Positions 8,713-18,016 of a stretch of DNA of 25,458 bases are shown here, piece after piece. Both the position numbers and the translations under genes were made by a program. Every line of letters begins with the position of its first letter. Positions within the stretch are counted from its first letter, which is position 1. The stretch is from an uncultured Solobacterium sp. (GTDB taxonomy: Bacteria; Bacillota_I; Bacilli_A; Erysipelotrichales; Erysipelotrichaceae). The notes beneath the pieces were generated by a model. The model was not told where the DNA came from. It searched no databases and saw only the letters and a program-made list of their open reading frames with translations. The stretch spans positions 1 through 25,458 of the forward strand of contig CAKMPP010000157.1 of the NCBI GenBank assembly GCA_927911475.1. The letters run 5' to 3'.

Positions 8713-8740
8713 CCATCGGCTCCCCACCGATGGTTATTTT
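8710..8740 (+). terminator. + strand intrinsic terminator in the gap
   Basis: TAACCATCGG (8710-8719) pairs perfectly with CCGATGGTTA (8727-8736) around a 7-nt loop, followed by TTTT. No T-run exists in the - direction, so it should end a + transcript. The nearest annotated + gene (dacA) is far upstream, which implies an unannotated + transcript in this gap. Confidence 0.7.
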
Positions 8741-8743
8741 ATG

Positions 8744-8749
8744 TATAAT
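8744..8749 (+). promoter_or_regulatory. -10 element of the LD-carboxypeptidase gene
   Basis: TATAAT is placed 20 nt before the ATG, leaving a short leader with AAGGAG 7 nt before the start. The -35 position falls in the preceding terminator stem and has no recognisable hexamer. Confidence 0.5.
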
Positions 8750-8769
8750 ACGACTTAAGGAGACCAACG

Positions 8770-9751
8770 ATGAAATATCCTAAATTTATAAAGCAAGGTA
8801 GTACAATTGGTATCTGTGCTCCAAGTTCGGGCATCGGTAAGTTCGAAAAGAAATTCCAACGATCCATTGATAACCTGCATGCGATGGTTATCAAACAAAA
8901 GAAACTGCATCTGTTCGAAATGAAAGTGAACCAAGCAACTCTTCAACCATTCGTGCAAAGGAGGTCGAAGGATTATTGCTTGATAAAGATGTAGATATGA
9001 TTATGGCCGCAACAGGAGGAGATTTCTTGTTCGATATCCTACCTCACTTAAATCCATCTATCATACAAGAAAATATAAAGTGGATTATGGGTGCTTCCGA
9101 TCCAACAGGACTTGTTTACCCTATTACTACGAAGTATGATATCGCAACACTCTATGGAGAAAATGCCGGTGATTATTACGCAACACCTACTCCTGATTAT
9201 CTACAAAGAAATCTAGCTATATTAAAAGGTGATTTGGTTGTACAAACTAATTATCCAAGACGCATGGAACAACCACCATTTTTTTGCGATGATATTATCT
9301 ATGATAAAGAAAATATTTGGAAATCTACATCTGATACGATTGATGTTGAAGGAAGATGTATCGGTGGATGTATCGATGTACTAAAAGATTTAATTGGCAC
9401 ACCATATGATGGCACATTAGATTTTATCGAACGTTATCGTAATAATGGTATTATTTGGTACTTCGATAACTTCGCAATGAATAGTGAAACACTCTATCGT
9501 ACCCTTTACAAATGAAGTATATGGGATGGTTTGAAACAACCAAAGCTATCGTTATCGGAAGAACATGTTTTGAATCTAATAGTACTGGCTTAAGTTACGA
9601 GGATGCAATTAAACATGCATTACAAGATATACCGGTTATCTATGATGCGGATGTTGGACATACTGTACCACGCATCACAATGATCAATGGCGCTATCCTA
9701 CACTTACAGTATAAAAATGGAAAAGCAGCACTACAATTCAAACTAAAATAA
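8770..9751 (+). CDS. S66 LD-carboxypeptidase / MccF-like peptidase, two frameshifts
   Basis: An S66-family serine peptidase; relatives cleave the L,D bond of muropeptides (LdcA) or inactivate microcin C (MccF). The start ATG has AAGGAG upstream. Reconstruction gives about 327 aa. Visible features in order are the N-terminal GSTIGICAPSSG, MAATGGDF, the nucleophile loop GASDPTGL followed by YDIATLYGEN, WYFDNFAMNSE at the catalytic acid region (Asp where LdcA has Glu), and DADVGHTVPR with the catalytic His. There is no signal peptide, so it is cytosolic, as expected for wall recycling. Single-base deletions at about 8886 (restoring AMGYQTKE) and 9509 (restoring TLYQMKYMG) split it. It converges on the CBS gene across a shared terminator. 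The exact substrate is not readable; the LD-transacting subgroup with WYFDNF is closer to MccF-like members. Confidence 0.85.
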
Positions 9752-9775
9752 TAGGGTCTACACCCTATTATTTTT
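9745..9775. terminator. Bidirectional terminator between S66 peptidase and CBS genes
   Basis: AATAATAGGGT (9747-9757) pairs perfectly with ACCCTATTATT (9762-9772) around CTAC. Ts follow on the + side to 9775 and As precede it. The + gene's TAA (9749-9751) lies in the stem, and the - gene's TAA (9774-9776) abuts it. Confidence 0.85.
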
Positions 9776-10463
9776 ATGCATAAATTTTTAAGATATTTGG
9801 TAAGTCTGAAGTTGTAATAATACCGATAGGTTTTTCACTAGGCTTTCCTGATTCAGTGATTAAGATTGCCAGTAAAGTAATACCTTCTTCTCTAGCCTTA
9901 TCAAAATAACGCAATACAACATCTACATTATTACTTTTAGAAGTAAACACAACCCTTGAATTCTTCGTAGAAGATAATACATCAGATACGACTGTATCAT
10001 CTGTTTTTCCTTGCATCGCAACTTTCGCAATTTCATCTAAGGTAATCATTCCCACAAAATTCTGTCCTTTATATACAGGAACTTTAGATGTGTCCATTTC
10101 TTGCATCAGATGAAATGCATCACGAATACTTGTATCGATATGTACTGTTTTAACCGGCATGCTTGCATACTTTAGAATATCATGTGGTTCCGTTAATAAC
10201 TTTGCAATTCTTTCAATGTCTTCCGTAACGCTATCGCATGGTTCAGCGATAATTTCTTTTTCACTACCACGGATATGAACAATTGCATTACGTAATTCAT
10301 TATATTCACGTAGAGATTGTTGGTTAAGTGCGACAACTCTACTTCGATTAGCACAGCGAGCTACAAGTTGTGAAAACGGAATGTACTTTGGTTGTTCTGC
10401 TAATTCAGCCAATTTCTTCTCACACTGTGCATAAGCATTTAAAAATCTCTCAGCATTTGTCAT
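9774..10463 (-). CDS. HEPN-like helical domain plus CBS-pair protein
   Basis: A 229-aa cytosolic protein. Residues from about 95 on form a CBS pair: VKTVHIDTSIRDAFHLMQEMDTSKVPVY with GMITLDEIA, then a second repeat ending IGIITTSDLPNIL. CBS pairs bind adenine nucleotides or similar ligands and regulate partner activities. The N-terminal 90 residues are helical and contain ELRNAIVH, which fits the RNxxxH motif of HEPN domains. It follows the HAD gene by 14 nt with GAAGGA as ribosome site, so the two are co-transcribed. No enzyme domain is present, so it is probably a ligand sensor. The CBS call is firm; the HEPN call is by motif only. Confidence 0.75.
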   Translation of the reverse strand: MTNAERFLNAYAQCEKKLAELAEQPKYIPFSQLVARCANRSRVVALNQQSLREYNELRNAIVHIRGSEKEIIAEPCDSVTEDIERIAKLLTEPHDILKYASMPVKTVHIDTSIRDAFHLMQEMDTSKVPVYKGQNFVGMITLDEIAKVAMQGKTDDTVVSDVLSSTKNSRVVFTSKSNNVDVVLRYFDKAREEGITLLAILITESGKPSEKPIGIITTSDLPNILKIYA

Positions 10464-10477
10464 AGATATATCCTTCT

Positions 10478-11313
10478 TTACTTGATTTTACCTTCCAAAG
10501 CTTCTAGAGCACTATCTGCACTCATGTGATCGAGTATCATCTTCATCAATGTTTCCATTTCTGAACCTTCACTGTAATCTGCTTTTACCATGTAGTTTGC
10601 ACGTTCTTCACGGATCAGTTTTTCCGCAATCTTCTTTGCTTTTGTGGACTTCTCGTTATATACCGCTACTGAACGACCACCATATTCTTTTATAAGACGC
10701 ATACAAGGTACATCTGTTAAACCATCTGCCACATAAACCATCTTCGTAAGTGGAATTGGACGTAACTTTGGATCGATATAAGTATTTAAGTCTTCCGAGT
10801 CATTTTCATCTAATACCTGTTTGTTGATACGGAAGATATATTGTGTCTTTGTCGTGTAGTTTACAATTTGTGCTGGCCATCTAGCAAATCCATTTTCATC
10901 GTAGAAATAACTACATGCATAGATATGCTTAAACTCACCCGCAACTGTTACATTCTCAATGATTTCTTTCATACCACTAGAGATAATGTAATGTTCTACT
11001 TCAAGTCCTAATTTTTTACCATACTTGTAATACGCTTGAACCAAGTATCAACCCCGTTATATAAAACAATGCCCTTTCCTACTCCTTCAAATTGTTGTTT
11101 TGTAAGTGGTTGATCCAACTCCTCAAACTTCTTCTGCAACAAATATAGATATGCACTAATCGCATCCATATGATGTTGTGAAGCTAGTTCAGTTACTTCT
11201 GCCCAAAAATCTTTTGGGTTATCATAGCCTAAAGATGGTATTAAGCTATATTCCTGCATGTCTTTGCCACACAGTGTTTTATCAAAATCATATAAAATCG
11301 CTACTTTTGTCAT
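10478..11313 (-). CDS. HAD-superfamily phosphatase, one frameshift
   Basis: A haloacid-dehalogenase-type phosphohydrolase of about 278 aa after reconstruction. Motif I is DFDKT (residues 9-13, nucleophile Asp and acid/base Asp), motif II is YIISSG, a conserved Lys region is STKAKK, and motif IV is ADGLTDVP. The long helical insertion after motif I is a C1 cap, as in phosphoserine phosphatase-like members. A one-T deletion at about 11040 splits it; restoring it gives VDTWFQAYYKYGKKLG. Translation starts 6 nt after an extended -10, so the message is probably leaderless. It is the first gene of a pair with the CBS protein. The substrate is unknown. Confidence 0.8.
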
Positions 11314-11319
11314 GTGACT

Positions 11320-11328
11320 ATTATATCA
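11320..11328 (-). promoter_or_regulatory. Extended -10 of the HAD gene, leaderless geometry
   Basis: On the - strand the sequence reads TGATATAAT then AGTCAC then ATG (11313). This matches the flavin reductase promoter (TGATATAAT, 6 nt, ATG) and leaves no room for a ribosome site. Confidence 0.65.
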
Positions 11329-11357
11329 CGCCGTATGATTCATAGTTGTTAGATAAA

Positions 11358-11390
11358 CAAAAAGACAGAAGCTTTTACAGTTTCTGTCTA
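11358..11390 (-). terminator. Terminator of the pepP-exoA-pepV operon
   Basis: On the - strand, AGACAGAA (11389-11382) pairs with TTCTGTCT (11370-11363), followed by a T-run ending near 11359. It is placed just past the pepV stop and upstream of the HAD promoter. Confidence 0.7.
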
Positions 11391-11395
11391 TTAAT

Positions 11396-12757
11396 TTAGA
11401 TTTCCAAGAGTTTTAGAATTGCGGCTACATAGATTTCTGCTTGTAGGAGTAATTCATTAATCTCTACATATTCATTTGCGTCATGAATATGATAATCCTT
11501 GCCTTGGAATGCGCATCCAAATGCGATTGTATTATCAATTCCCTTTGCGTATGTTCCACCGCCTAATGTGATTGGCTGTGCTTCCTTATCACCTGTCACC
11601 TCACGGTATGCAGAGCATAAAGCACTAACAAGTGGAGAGTCAATTGGGAAGAAGAGAGGTTCATGTGCACTGAGCACTTCAATCACACCATTTTCATCCT
11701 CAAGATGGCCTTCCATTAACTTCAGTACCTTACGAGAAGTTAAAGTAACTGGGAAACGAATATCGATAGAACCTTCAATGACACCATCCTGCATAGAGAT
11801 GACACCATTGTTTTGTGTTAACGCTCCATATTCATCAGAACAGTTTGCGCCAAAGCCACTTCCATCTGTCGCAAGACCAAAATGCTTACAATAGAAATCA
11901 ACGAATCCATCTTGGAAACCTGCTTGCTTTAAGCCATCCATTAAGTAGGATAATGCATTCTTACCAAGTTCTGGTAAGCTAGCATGCGCAGCGATTCCCT
12001 GTACAGAAATCTTAACATCATTTTCATCAAGGTTTTCGATACTGAATTCTAGATTTTCGTTATTGAAGTAGTCTTCCAGTGTCTTACGAGAGAAGCTATT
12101 TTTGTCGATAACTACGTAGCAGTTACGACATACAATATTCTTAGCAGTACCACCTTGAATATCCTTAATAGCAGTATTCTTAGATAGGTAACGCATGGCA
12201 ATCATTCCCTTTTCACCATGAACACCAGGGAAGTCTCCATCTGGTGTAAACCCATAGTCTACAGAACCTTCTTTTTCAACATAGTGCTTTAGGCACTTGG
12301 ATCCAGTTTCTTCATTGTACCAAAGATTAAGCGAATTCTCTTTGTGAGTGGAACATTCATGTCTTTGATTACCTTTAATGCAATCATGCTGGCAACCATC
12401 GCACCCTTGTCATCACTTACACCACGACCATATAGTACGCCATCTTTTCTACCATTCAAATGGATCACTATTCCATCCATCTTTTACATCAGCAGGTACG
12501 ACGTCTAAATGTCCGATAATACCAATCAGCTTTTCCCCTGAGCCAATTTCTGCATAACCAATATAGTTATCCAAATTCACTGTATCAAAACCATCTGCCT
12601 TCATCATTTCTAATGCCGTTTCTAAAGTAACCTTAGGCCCTTTACCAAACGGTGCATCTGGTTCTGAAGTTCCTTCCACACTATTAATTGATATAAGTTT
12701 TCCTAGTCTACTTAATAGTTCTTCCTTATATCCATATACCATAGATTTTACATCCAT
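11396..12757 (-). CDS. pepV: PepV-type M20 dipeptidase, frameshifted
   Basis: A cytosolic zinc dipeptidase that cleaves dipeptides from peptide uptake or wall turnover. Reconstruction gives about 454 aa, close to PepV length. Key features are IGHLDVVP (first metal His and Asp), YGRGVSDDKG (bridging metal Asp), and NEETGS, recoverable only after frame repair (catalytic and metal Glu). PDGDFPGVHGEKG comes next, then a lid domain with GIAAHASLPELGKNA, and the C-terminal YHIHDANEYV with the last metal His. Frameshifts lie at about 12316 (one A missing) and in 12444-12458 (net +1; probably two As missing, giving PFEMVEKDGVLYGRG). The start has GGAGGTG upstream. It is the last gene of an operon with pepP and exoA. 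A true pseudogene is possible but less likely, given the conserved residues in every segment. Confidence 0.85.
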
Positions 12758-12793
12758 GATTTCACCTCCGTAATTCTAATATGTACTATTTTA

Positions 12794-13549
12794 TTACAGA
12801 TTGATATTTAATCCAACTGGACAATGATCAGAGCCCTCTGTCTGATCAAATATCAATGCATCTTGTACATTTGCTAGTAGACGTTGACTGACTAAGAAAT
12901 AGTCAATCCGCCAACCAACGTTTCTTTCGCGTGCTTTCATGCGATAACTCCACCAAGAGAACTTCTGTGTATCTGGATAGAGTTCTCTAAATGTATCACA
13001 GAAGCCTGAGCCTAGTAATTTTGTCATCGCTGCACGTTCTTCATCTGAGAAACCAGGATTCTTATGGTTAGTCGCTGGATTCTTCAAGTCAATTTCTTCA
13101 TGTGCTACGTTTAAGTCACCAGTATAGATAACTGGTTTTTTCTTATCTAATTCCATTAGATGCTTACGTAACATCTCTTCCCATTCAATACGATATGGTA
13201 GACGTAATAAGCCATCTTTAGAGTTTGGCACATATGCACATACAAAATAGAAATCTGGATATTCAAGGGTAATAACTCTACCTTCCTTAGTTACATCCCC
13301 TTCAATTTCATAAGTGACACTGAGCGGTTCATGTTTTGTATAGATTAGTGTTCCAGAATATCCTTTTCTTTCTGCACTATTCATGTACATATGATAACCA
13401 TCAAATTTCATCGCATCTTCAAGTTGCTCCGGTTGCATCTTTGTTTCCTGTAAGGCAAAGAAATCTGCATCCTGTTCATTGAAAAAATCTGCGAATCCCT
13501 TCTTCATTGCAGCTCTTAAGCCATTTACATTCCAAGATATGAATTTCAT
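12794..13549 (-). CDS. exoA: Exodeoxyribonuclease III / AP endonuclease
   Basis: A class II AP endonuclease of the Xth/ExoA family acting in base-excision repair. It is 251 aa, full length and unbroken. The motifs are complete: ISWNVNGLRA, LQETK (metal Glu), AYVPNS, TGDLNVAH (Asp and Asn), FSWWSYR, NVGWRIDYF and the C-terminal GSDHCPV (catalytic Asp-His). The ATG overlaps the pepP stop as ATGA, and the pepP message supplies the ribosome contact, so translation is coupled. pepV follows 36 bp downstream. Confidence 0.96.
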   Translation of the reverse strand: MKFISWNVNGLRAAMKKGFADFFNEQDADFFALQETKMQPEQLEDAMKFDGYHMYMNSAERKGYSGTLIYTKHEPLSVTYEIEGDVTKEGRVITLEYPDFYFVCAYVPNSKDGLLRLPYRIEWEEMLRKHLMELDKKKPVIYTGDLNVAHEEIDLKNPATNHKNPGFSDEERAAMTKLLGSGFCDTFRELYPDTQKFSWWSYRMKARERNVGWRIDYFLVSQRLLANVQDALIFDQTEGSDHCPVGLNINL

Positions 13550-15341
13550 GCGCGTGTAATCTTTCCAGTAGCTTTCTTTAAGAAGCTCTTTTCTTTACCG
13601 CTAAGAAGTGGACCAATCTTTTCCCAAATCATCTTGTGGTATGCATTAATCCAATCAATCTCTTCATCACTGAGATATTTTGTATCAATCGCATCGCGGT
13701 CATATGGTACGTATGTAATGTCTTCAAAGGATAAGAACTGTCCGTAGAAATTCTTTTCTTCCTTTTGAACAATCATCTCATTTTCAATACGGATACCTAA
13801 CTTATGTGGTAGATATACACCCGGTTCATCTGTAACAACCATTCCTTCTTGAAGTACAACTGCTTTACCATTTGCAGGCATACCCCAACGAATTCCGTGT
13901 GGACCTTCATGTACAGCTAAGACGTGACCCACACCATGACCTGTACCACATTGATAATCAATGCAATCATTCCATAATGGATTTCTTGCAAGATGTCTAA
14001 GTTATTGCCTGTTGTTCCATATAAGAACTTTGCATGCAATAAATCAAGATGTCCCTTTAATACCTTTGTATATAACTTCTTTTCTTCTGCTGTTAATTCA
14101 CCAACAGCGATTGTTCTTGTAATATCTGTTGTTCCATCCTTGTATGTTCCACCAGAGTCAACAAGCAAGAAACCTTTTGGTTTCACTGCAGCATGTTTTT
14201 CTTTTGTTGCAGTGTAATGCATCATTGCGGCATTCTCTTGGTATGCACAGATTGTTTCAAATGATGGTTCGATGTAATCCTTCTGCTCTGCACGTAATGC
14301 ATATAAATGATCTTGTGCTGTCACTTCTGTCATCTTGCCTTTTGCAACATTACTCTTTACCCAAGAAATAAACTTCACCATCGCAACTGCATCCTTTACA
14401 TGTGCGTTACGAATGTTCTTAATTTCTGTCTTATTCTTGATTGCACGGAAGTAAGCGACTGGTGAAATCGCATCATAAATCTCATTACCTGCTAATGCTT
14501 TATACAGATTGGAGTTGAGATGTCCCATATCTGCCCAGATCTTCTTACCTTCTAATTGTTTTAAGTCCTTCATTAACGCATTGTATGGACGCACTGTTAC
14601 CTTATTTTCCTTGAAGTACTTCGCAACCTTCGTATTAATCTTCTTAGAATCTACATAATAGTAGAGTTTCTTATTTGTGATTACTGCGAATGCATAACTC
14701 ACTGGAGTACATGCAATATCATTACCACGAATATTTAATAACCAACATGGATCTTCTAAAGCAGTAAATAAGATTGCATCACATTTGCTTGCTTTCATTG
14801 CTTCTCTTGCACGTGCAATTCTTTCGGACGCATCTTCACCTGTGTACTTCTTAGGAAGTACATATAATTCTTCCGTTGGCATAGCAGGTCGATCTTTACC
14901 CCAAACCATTCCAACAAGATCTTCTGTTGTGTATAACTTTGCATTCTTTTCCTTTAATATTTGAGTTAGATGTAAATAATTTCTAGCAGAAACAACTGCT
15001 CCATCAAAACCTAACACACCATTCTTTGGTGTATTTGCAATTAAGAAATCAATTGGATTTGGTACACCTTCTTGACGCAGTCTCATTAATGTAACACCAG
15101 TTCCCTGAAGTTCATTTTCAGCCTGTGTAAAGAATCTTCCGTCTGTCCAAAGACCTGCAAAATCCTTTGTAATAATAGTGCATCCAGATTCTCCACTGAA
15201 ACCAGACATATATGATTTACACTTAAAATAATCAGCTGTATATTCGTCAGAAAGATGGTCATCCTCATTCGGAATGTAATATACATCAATCTTACGTTCA
15301 GCCATCAAAGCTCTTAATTGTTTGATTCTATCCTGTATCAT
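13546..15341 (-). CDS. pepP: Xaa-Pro aminopeptidase (M24B), one frameshift
   Basis: A cytosolic metallopeptidase that removes N-terminal residues preceding proline. Reconstruction gives 598 aa, the long three-domain form with two creatinase-like N-terminal domains before the pita-bread catalytic domain. Metal-ligand stretches are LVDSGGTYKDGTTDITRT (two Asp), GTGHGVGHVLAVHEGPHGI (His), VTDEPGVY (Glu) and IRIENEMIV (Glu). One missing G at about 13989 splits the gene; restoring it gives LDILARNPLWNDCIDYQCG, a typical family stretch. The start has GAGGTG upstream and TATAAT at 15362-15367. It is the first gene of the pepP-exoA-pepV operon. Confidence 0.93.
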
Positions 15342-15361
15342 AATTTAATCACCTCGTTATA

Positions 15362-15367
15362 ATTATA
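15362..15367 (-). promoter_or_regulatory. -10 element of the pepP operon
   Basis: On the - strand a perfect TATAAT sits 20 nt before the pepP ATG, with GAGGTG between them. The -35 is weak (TTTTTG at 16 nt). Confidence 0.5.
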
Positions 15368-15525
15368 CTCAATATTTTTCAAACAAAAACAAATCCGCTT
15401 CAATTCTGTACTTTTTTGTTAGAATAAACTAACCTAAATATACTAATAAAGTTATAATCACAAAAATATAATTTACAATTAGGTCGTAAATATAGACAAA
15501 ACATCACTATTTTTTTGTATAAGAA

Positions 15526-15534
15526 TGGTATAAT
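15526..15534 (+). promoter_or_regulatory. Extended -10 of the 73-aa membrane protein gene
   Basis: TGGTATAAT is an extended -10 element. It is followed by a very short leader holding AGGAGG (15541-15546), 7 nt before the ATG at 15554. Confidence 0.6.
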
Positions 15535-15553
15535 CCATAAAGGAGGATTATTT

Positions 15554-15775
15554 ATGGAAAAGAAAAAAGATTGGCTTGGTATCGTCTTTGGTACAATTTG
15601 GTTTCTATATGCAGCCTTTGTCTTAGTCAACTATCTATCCGGAAATCTAAACGGCAGTTTCACTGTACCACGTCTTTTAGTAGTGATATATGATATTTTC
15701 GGAGTAGTCCCTGGTTCAATTGTACAGATGGTTGTAAGTGCTATTGTAGTAATCTTTAGTATTCGTGGAAGATAA
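15554..15775 (+). CDS. Small two-helix membrane protein, unknown
   Basis: A 73-aa protein with a charged N-terminus (MEKKKDW) and two predicted membrane helices (about 9-28 and 48-69), separated by a polar loop with NLSGNLNGSF-like composition. It ends in RGR, so both ends probably face the cytosol. I chose the ATG at 15554 because AGGAGG lies 7 nt upstream; an in-frame upstream ATG at 15515 lies before the -10 element. The gene has its own promoter and terminator, so it is a stand-alone unit. I do not recognise the family. Confidence 0.7.
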   Translation: MEKKKDWLGIVFGTIWFLYAAFVLVNYLSGNLNGSFTVPRLLVVIYDIFGVVPGSIVQMVVSAIVVIFSIRGR

Positions 15776-15786
15776 TTTTTATTAAC

Positions 15787-15815
15787 AAACACATGGAATC
15801 CATGTGTTTTCTTTT
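15787..15815 (+). terminator. Terminator of the small membrane protein gene
   Basis: ACACATGG (15789-15796) pairs with CCATGTGT (15800-15807) around a 3-nt loop, extended by flanking AA/TT pairs. TTTTCTTTT follows. Confidence 0.8.
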
Positions 15816-15822
15816 ATCTATC

Positions 15823-15846
15823 ACAGAATATACATTCCTATTCTGT
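15823..15846 (+). promoter_or_regulatory. Inverted repeat upstream of the pseudo-P-type ATPase
   Basis: A perfect 8-bp inverted repeat, ACAGAATA (15823-15830) and TATTCTGT (15839-15846), has an 8-nt spacer. It lies 33 nt before the ATG, in the promoter region of the ATPase homologue. The size and spacing suit a dimeric repressor operator. It does not match the CopY or ArsR boxes I know. Confidence 0.4.
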
Positions 15847-15879
15847 TGATAATTTTGTAAAATATAACAGAGGACATCC

Positions 15880-18015
15880 ATGGAAACAATCAGACAAACA
15901 TTTTCAGTCGCAAATCTGTATTTAAATGCAAGTGCTGATACAATCTATCAACACTTAATGAATACACAAGGAATCGTTACTGTAACGGTTGCTTTAAGCG
16001 ACCGCAATGTGACTGTCGAGTTTGATCCATCGATTATTACTGCAGATATTATTATTGCAAAAATCAAAGCATGCGGATACCAAGCATATACACGTGAGAT
16101 TCCAACTTCAGATATGCTGATACCACAAGATAATAAAGTTTCAATCAAACCCAATTATCGTATCTTATTTATTTTTGTAGTTGAAGTGATTCTACTAGCA
16201 ATTCTATGGATTATGCATATAACACCTTGGATTGGAGTAATCTTCTCTATATATTCCCTATATGTTGGTCGTTTCATATTCACGCATGCAAAAGAGGAAA
16301 TTCAAAAAAGAAACCCATCCTCCGCTACTATTGGTAGTATTGCCGTTATAATTACATTTTTTATACGGTATTTATCTTACAATTCAAAATGCTGCAAATG
16401 CATACCCATTTATTATTTCAATGATTGCAATTCTTGGAGCAAACATCTATAAAACAAAATATCTAAAGTACATGCAACAATGTTCATCTACTTCGTTGAA
16501 TATCAAACAATATATTCCAGAAAATACAGCCGTATTCAATAAGACTGGTGAAGTCATCGAAGAAACAAGCCAGCTCAAAAAGAATCAGATTTTGATTATT
16601 AGACCTAATGAAAACATTCCTTGCGACGGTATCGTCGTAGAAGGATATGCTTCTGTCGATGAATCTACACTGACAGGTGTACAGTCAAACATCACGAAGT
16701 CTGAAGGTTCTTATGTTTATGCAGGTACACGTTGTTTACAAGGTTCTCTGCAGATTAGAGTAGAGAAGATTGGAGAAAAGACAACACTGTTACAGTTTGC
16801 AAAACTAGCAAAAGAAACAGCGAACGATAAATCCTTTGATTCACCATTTAAGAACTTCTCAAAATACTTATTCTTATATTCAATTATTACAGCTATCATC
16901 TTATTCTTTGGTTGGATCTTAGTTGGTAAGTCATTCTCTATTGCAATCAGTGTTTCTGTTGCTGTACTAGCATCTGTTGCAATGAACGCACTAACAATTG
17001 CCTCAGAAAAAGAAGTATTAGAAAAGGCAATCTACGCTGCTAAAAATCATGTCTTATTCCGTAATGTGGACGCATTAGAAACAGCAGGCAAAGCAGAAAC
17101 ATTATTCCTTGAACAAGATGATGTATTGATTGCTTCAAAACCTGAAGTAACTGATTTTATTCCTGCTGATGAAACCGATTTGAATATCATGCGCTATATT
17201 GCATATACACTTTCCAATAAACGACATGATAGTTACTCACGAGCAATCAATCGCTACTTAAAGTCACAGAAGATTTCATCCACAAATCTAAGTGTTCTAA
17301 CAAATTTCCAGAAAACACACCAAAGTGATTTCATTCAAAACACATACAAGTTATGTAATATCCATGATTTCTCAAATAACAATCTAATCACTGACTCAAC
17401 AAATCAAAAGATTGATGAACTCATGCATCAAGGAAAGACTGTATTCATCCTAATTGGTGAAGAACAAGTTATCGGCATAATCGCAATGCAAAAGCCTGTC
17501 GTACCAAATAGTTTACAGGCCATCAGCTCTCTAAAAGAACTCATAGATGTTCATCTTTTCACTCACGGTAATACGGAAGAAATTCAGCATATTCAAGATT
17601 CTTGCGGCATTAAGAACATTCACGCAAATGTAGATATAAACGAAAAAGAAAATCTGATAAAATCATGCTCGCATGATTCTATTAGTATGTACGCAAGTGC
17701 AGATAGCTCATGTACTTCATCTACAGCTGATGTAAATGTTCAATTTGGCATTCATCAGAATCTAGATTCTGAGAATAACGACATTTATATTGACGCGTCA
17801 ACGTTTTAAGTGATTTAGTATTCGCAATTCAAACGTCCGCAAAACTAAATCAACAGATTCAATTTAAGCAGATTGCAATCATTGCATATCACGTCTTGGC
17901 AGTCATTTTATTTGGCTTTATTACGCCAATCTTCTTCGATATACCATTACCAGCAATCTTACCATGTATTACTTCAATCTATGTAGTACGTTTCCTATTA
18001 AATTATCACAAATAG
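15880..18015 (+). CDS. P1B-type ATPase homologue lacking all catalytic motifs
   Basis: A full-length (711 aa reconstructed) relative of CopA/ZntA metal-transporting ATPases with the whole fold kept: an N-terminal HMA-like domain (1-70), four membrane helices, actuator domain, two helices, P- and N-domains, and two final helices. Every functional motif is replaced. HMA CxxC is LNAS. TGE is TGV (265-267). The membrane CPC is SVA within LASVAMNAL (about 365). The phosphorylation site DKTGT is EQDDV (411-415), directly before the normal KPEVTD. TGD is THG (561). GDGxNDxP is ASADSSCTS (605-613). Transport by the standard cycle is therefore excluded; a regulatory, scaffold or chaperone role is inference. 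A +1 in the T-run 16357-16362 and a -1 at 17804-17807 cancel overall. Gene start: AGAGGA ribosome site. Neither indel explains the motif losses, which occur in clean frame. Confidence 0.8.
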
Positions 18016-18016
18016 A

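Noticed and set aside
11396..12757. pepV as a true multi-broken pseudogene
   Set aside because: All metal and catalytic residues survive across the segments and the same indel type hits unrelated essential genes, so error is the simpler reading.
15400..15630. 76-aa - ORF across the 15342-15553 gap
   Set aside because: It covers the promoter and coding start of the small membrane protein in antisense, with low-complexity composition and no ribosome site.
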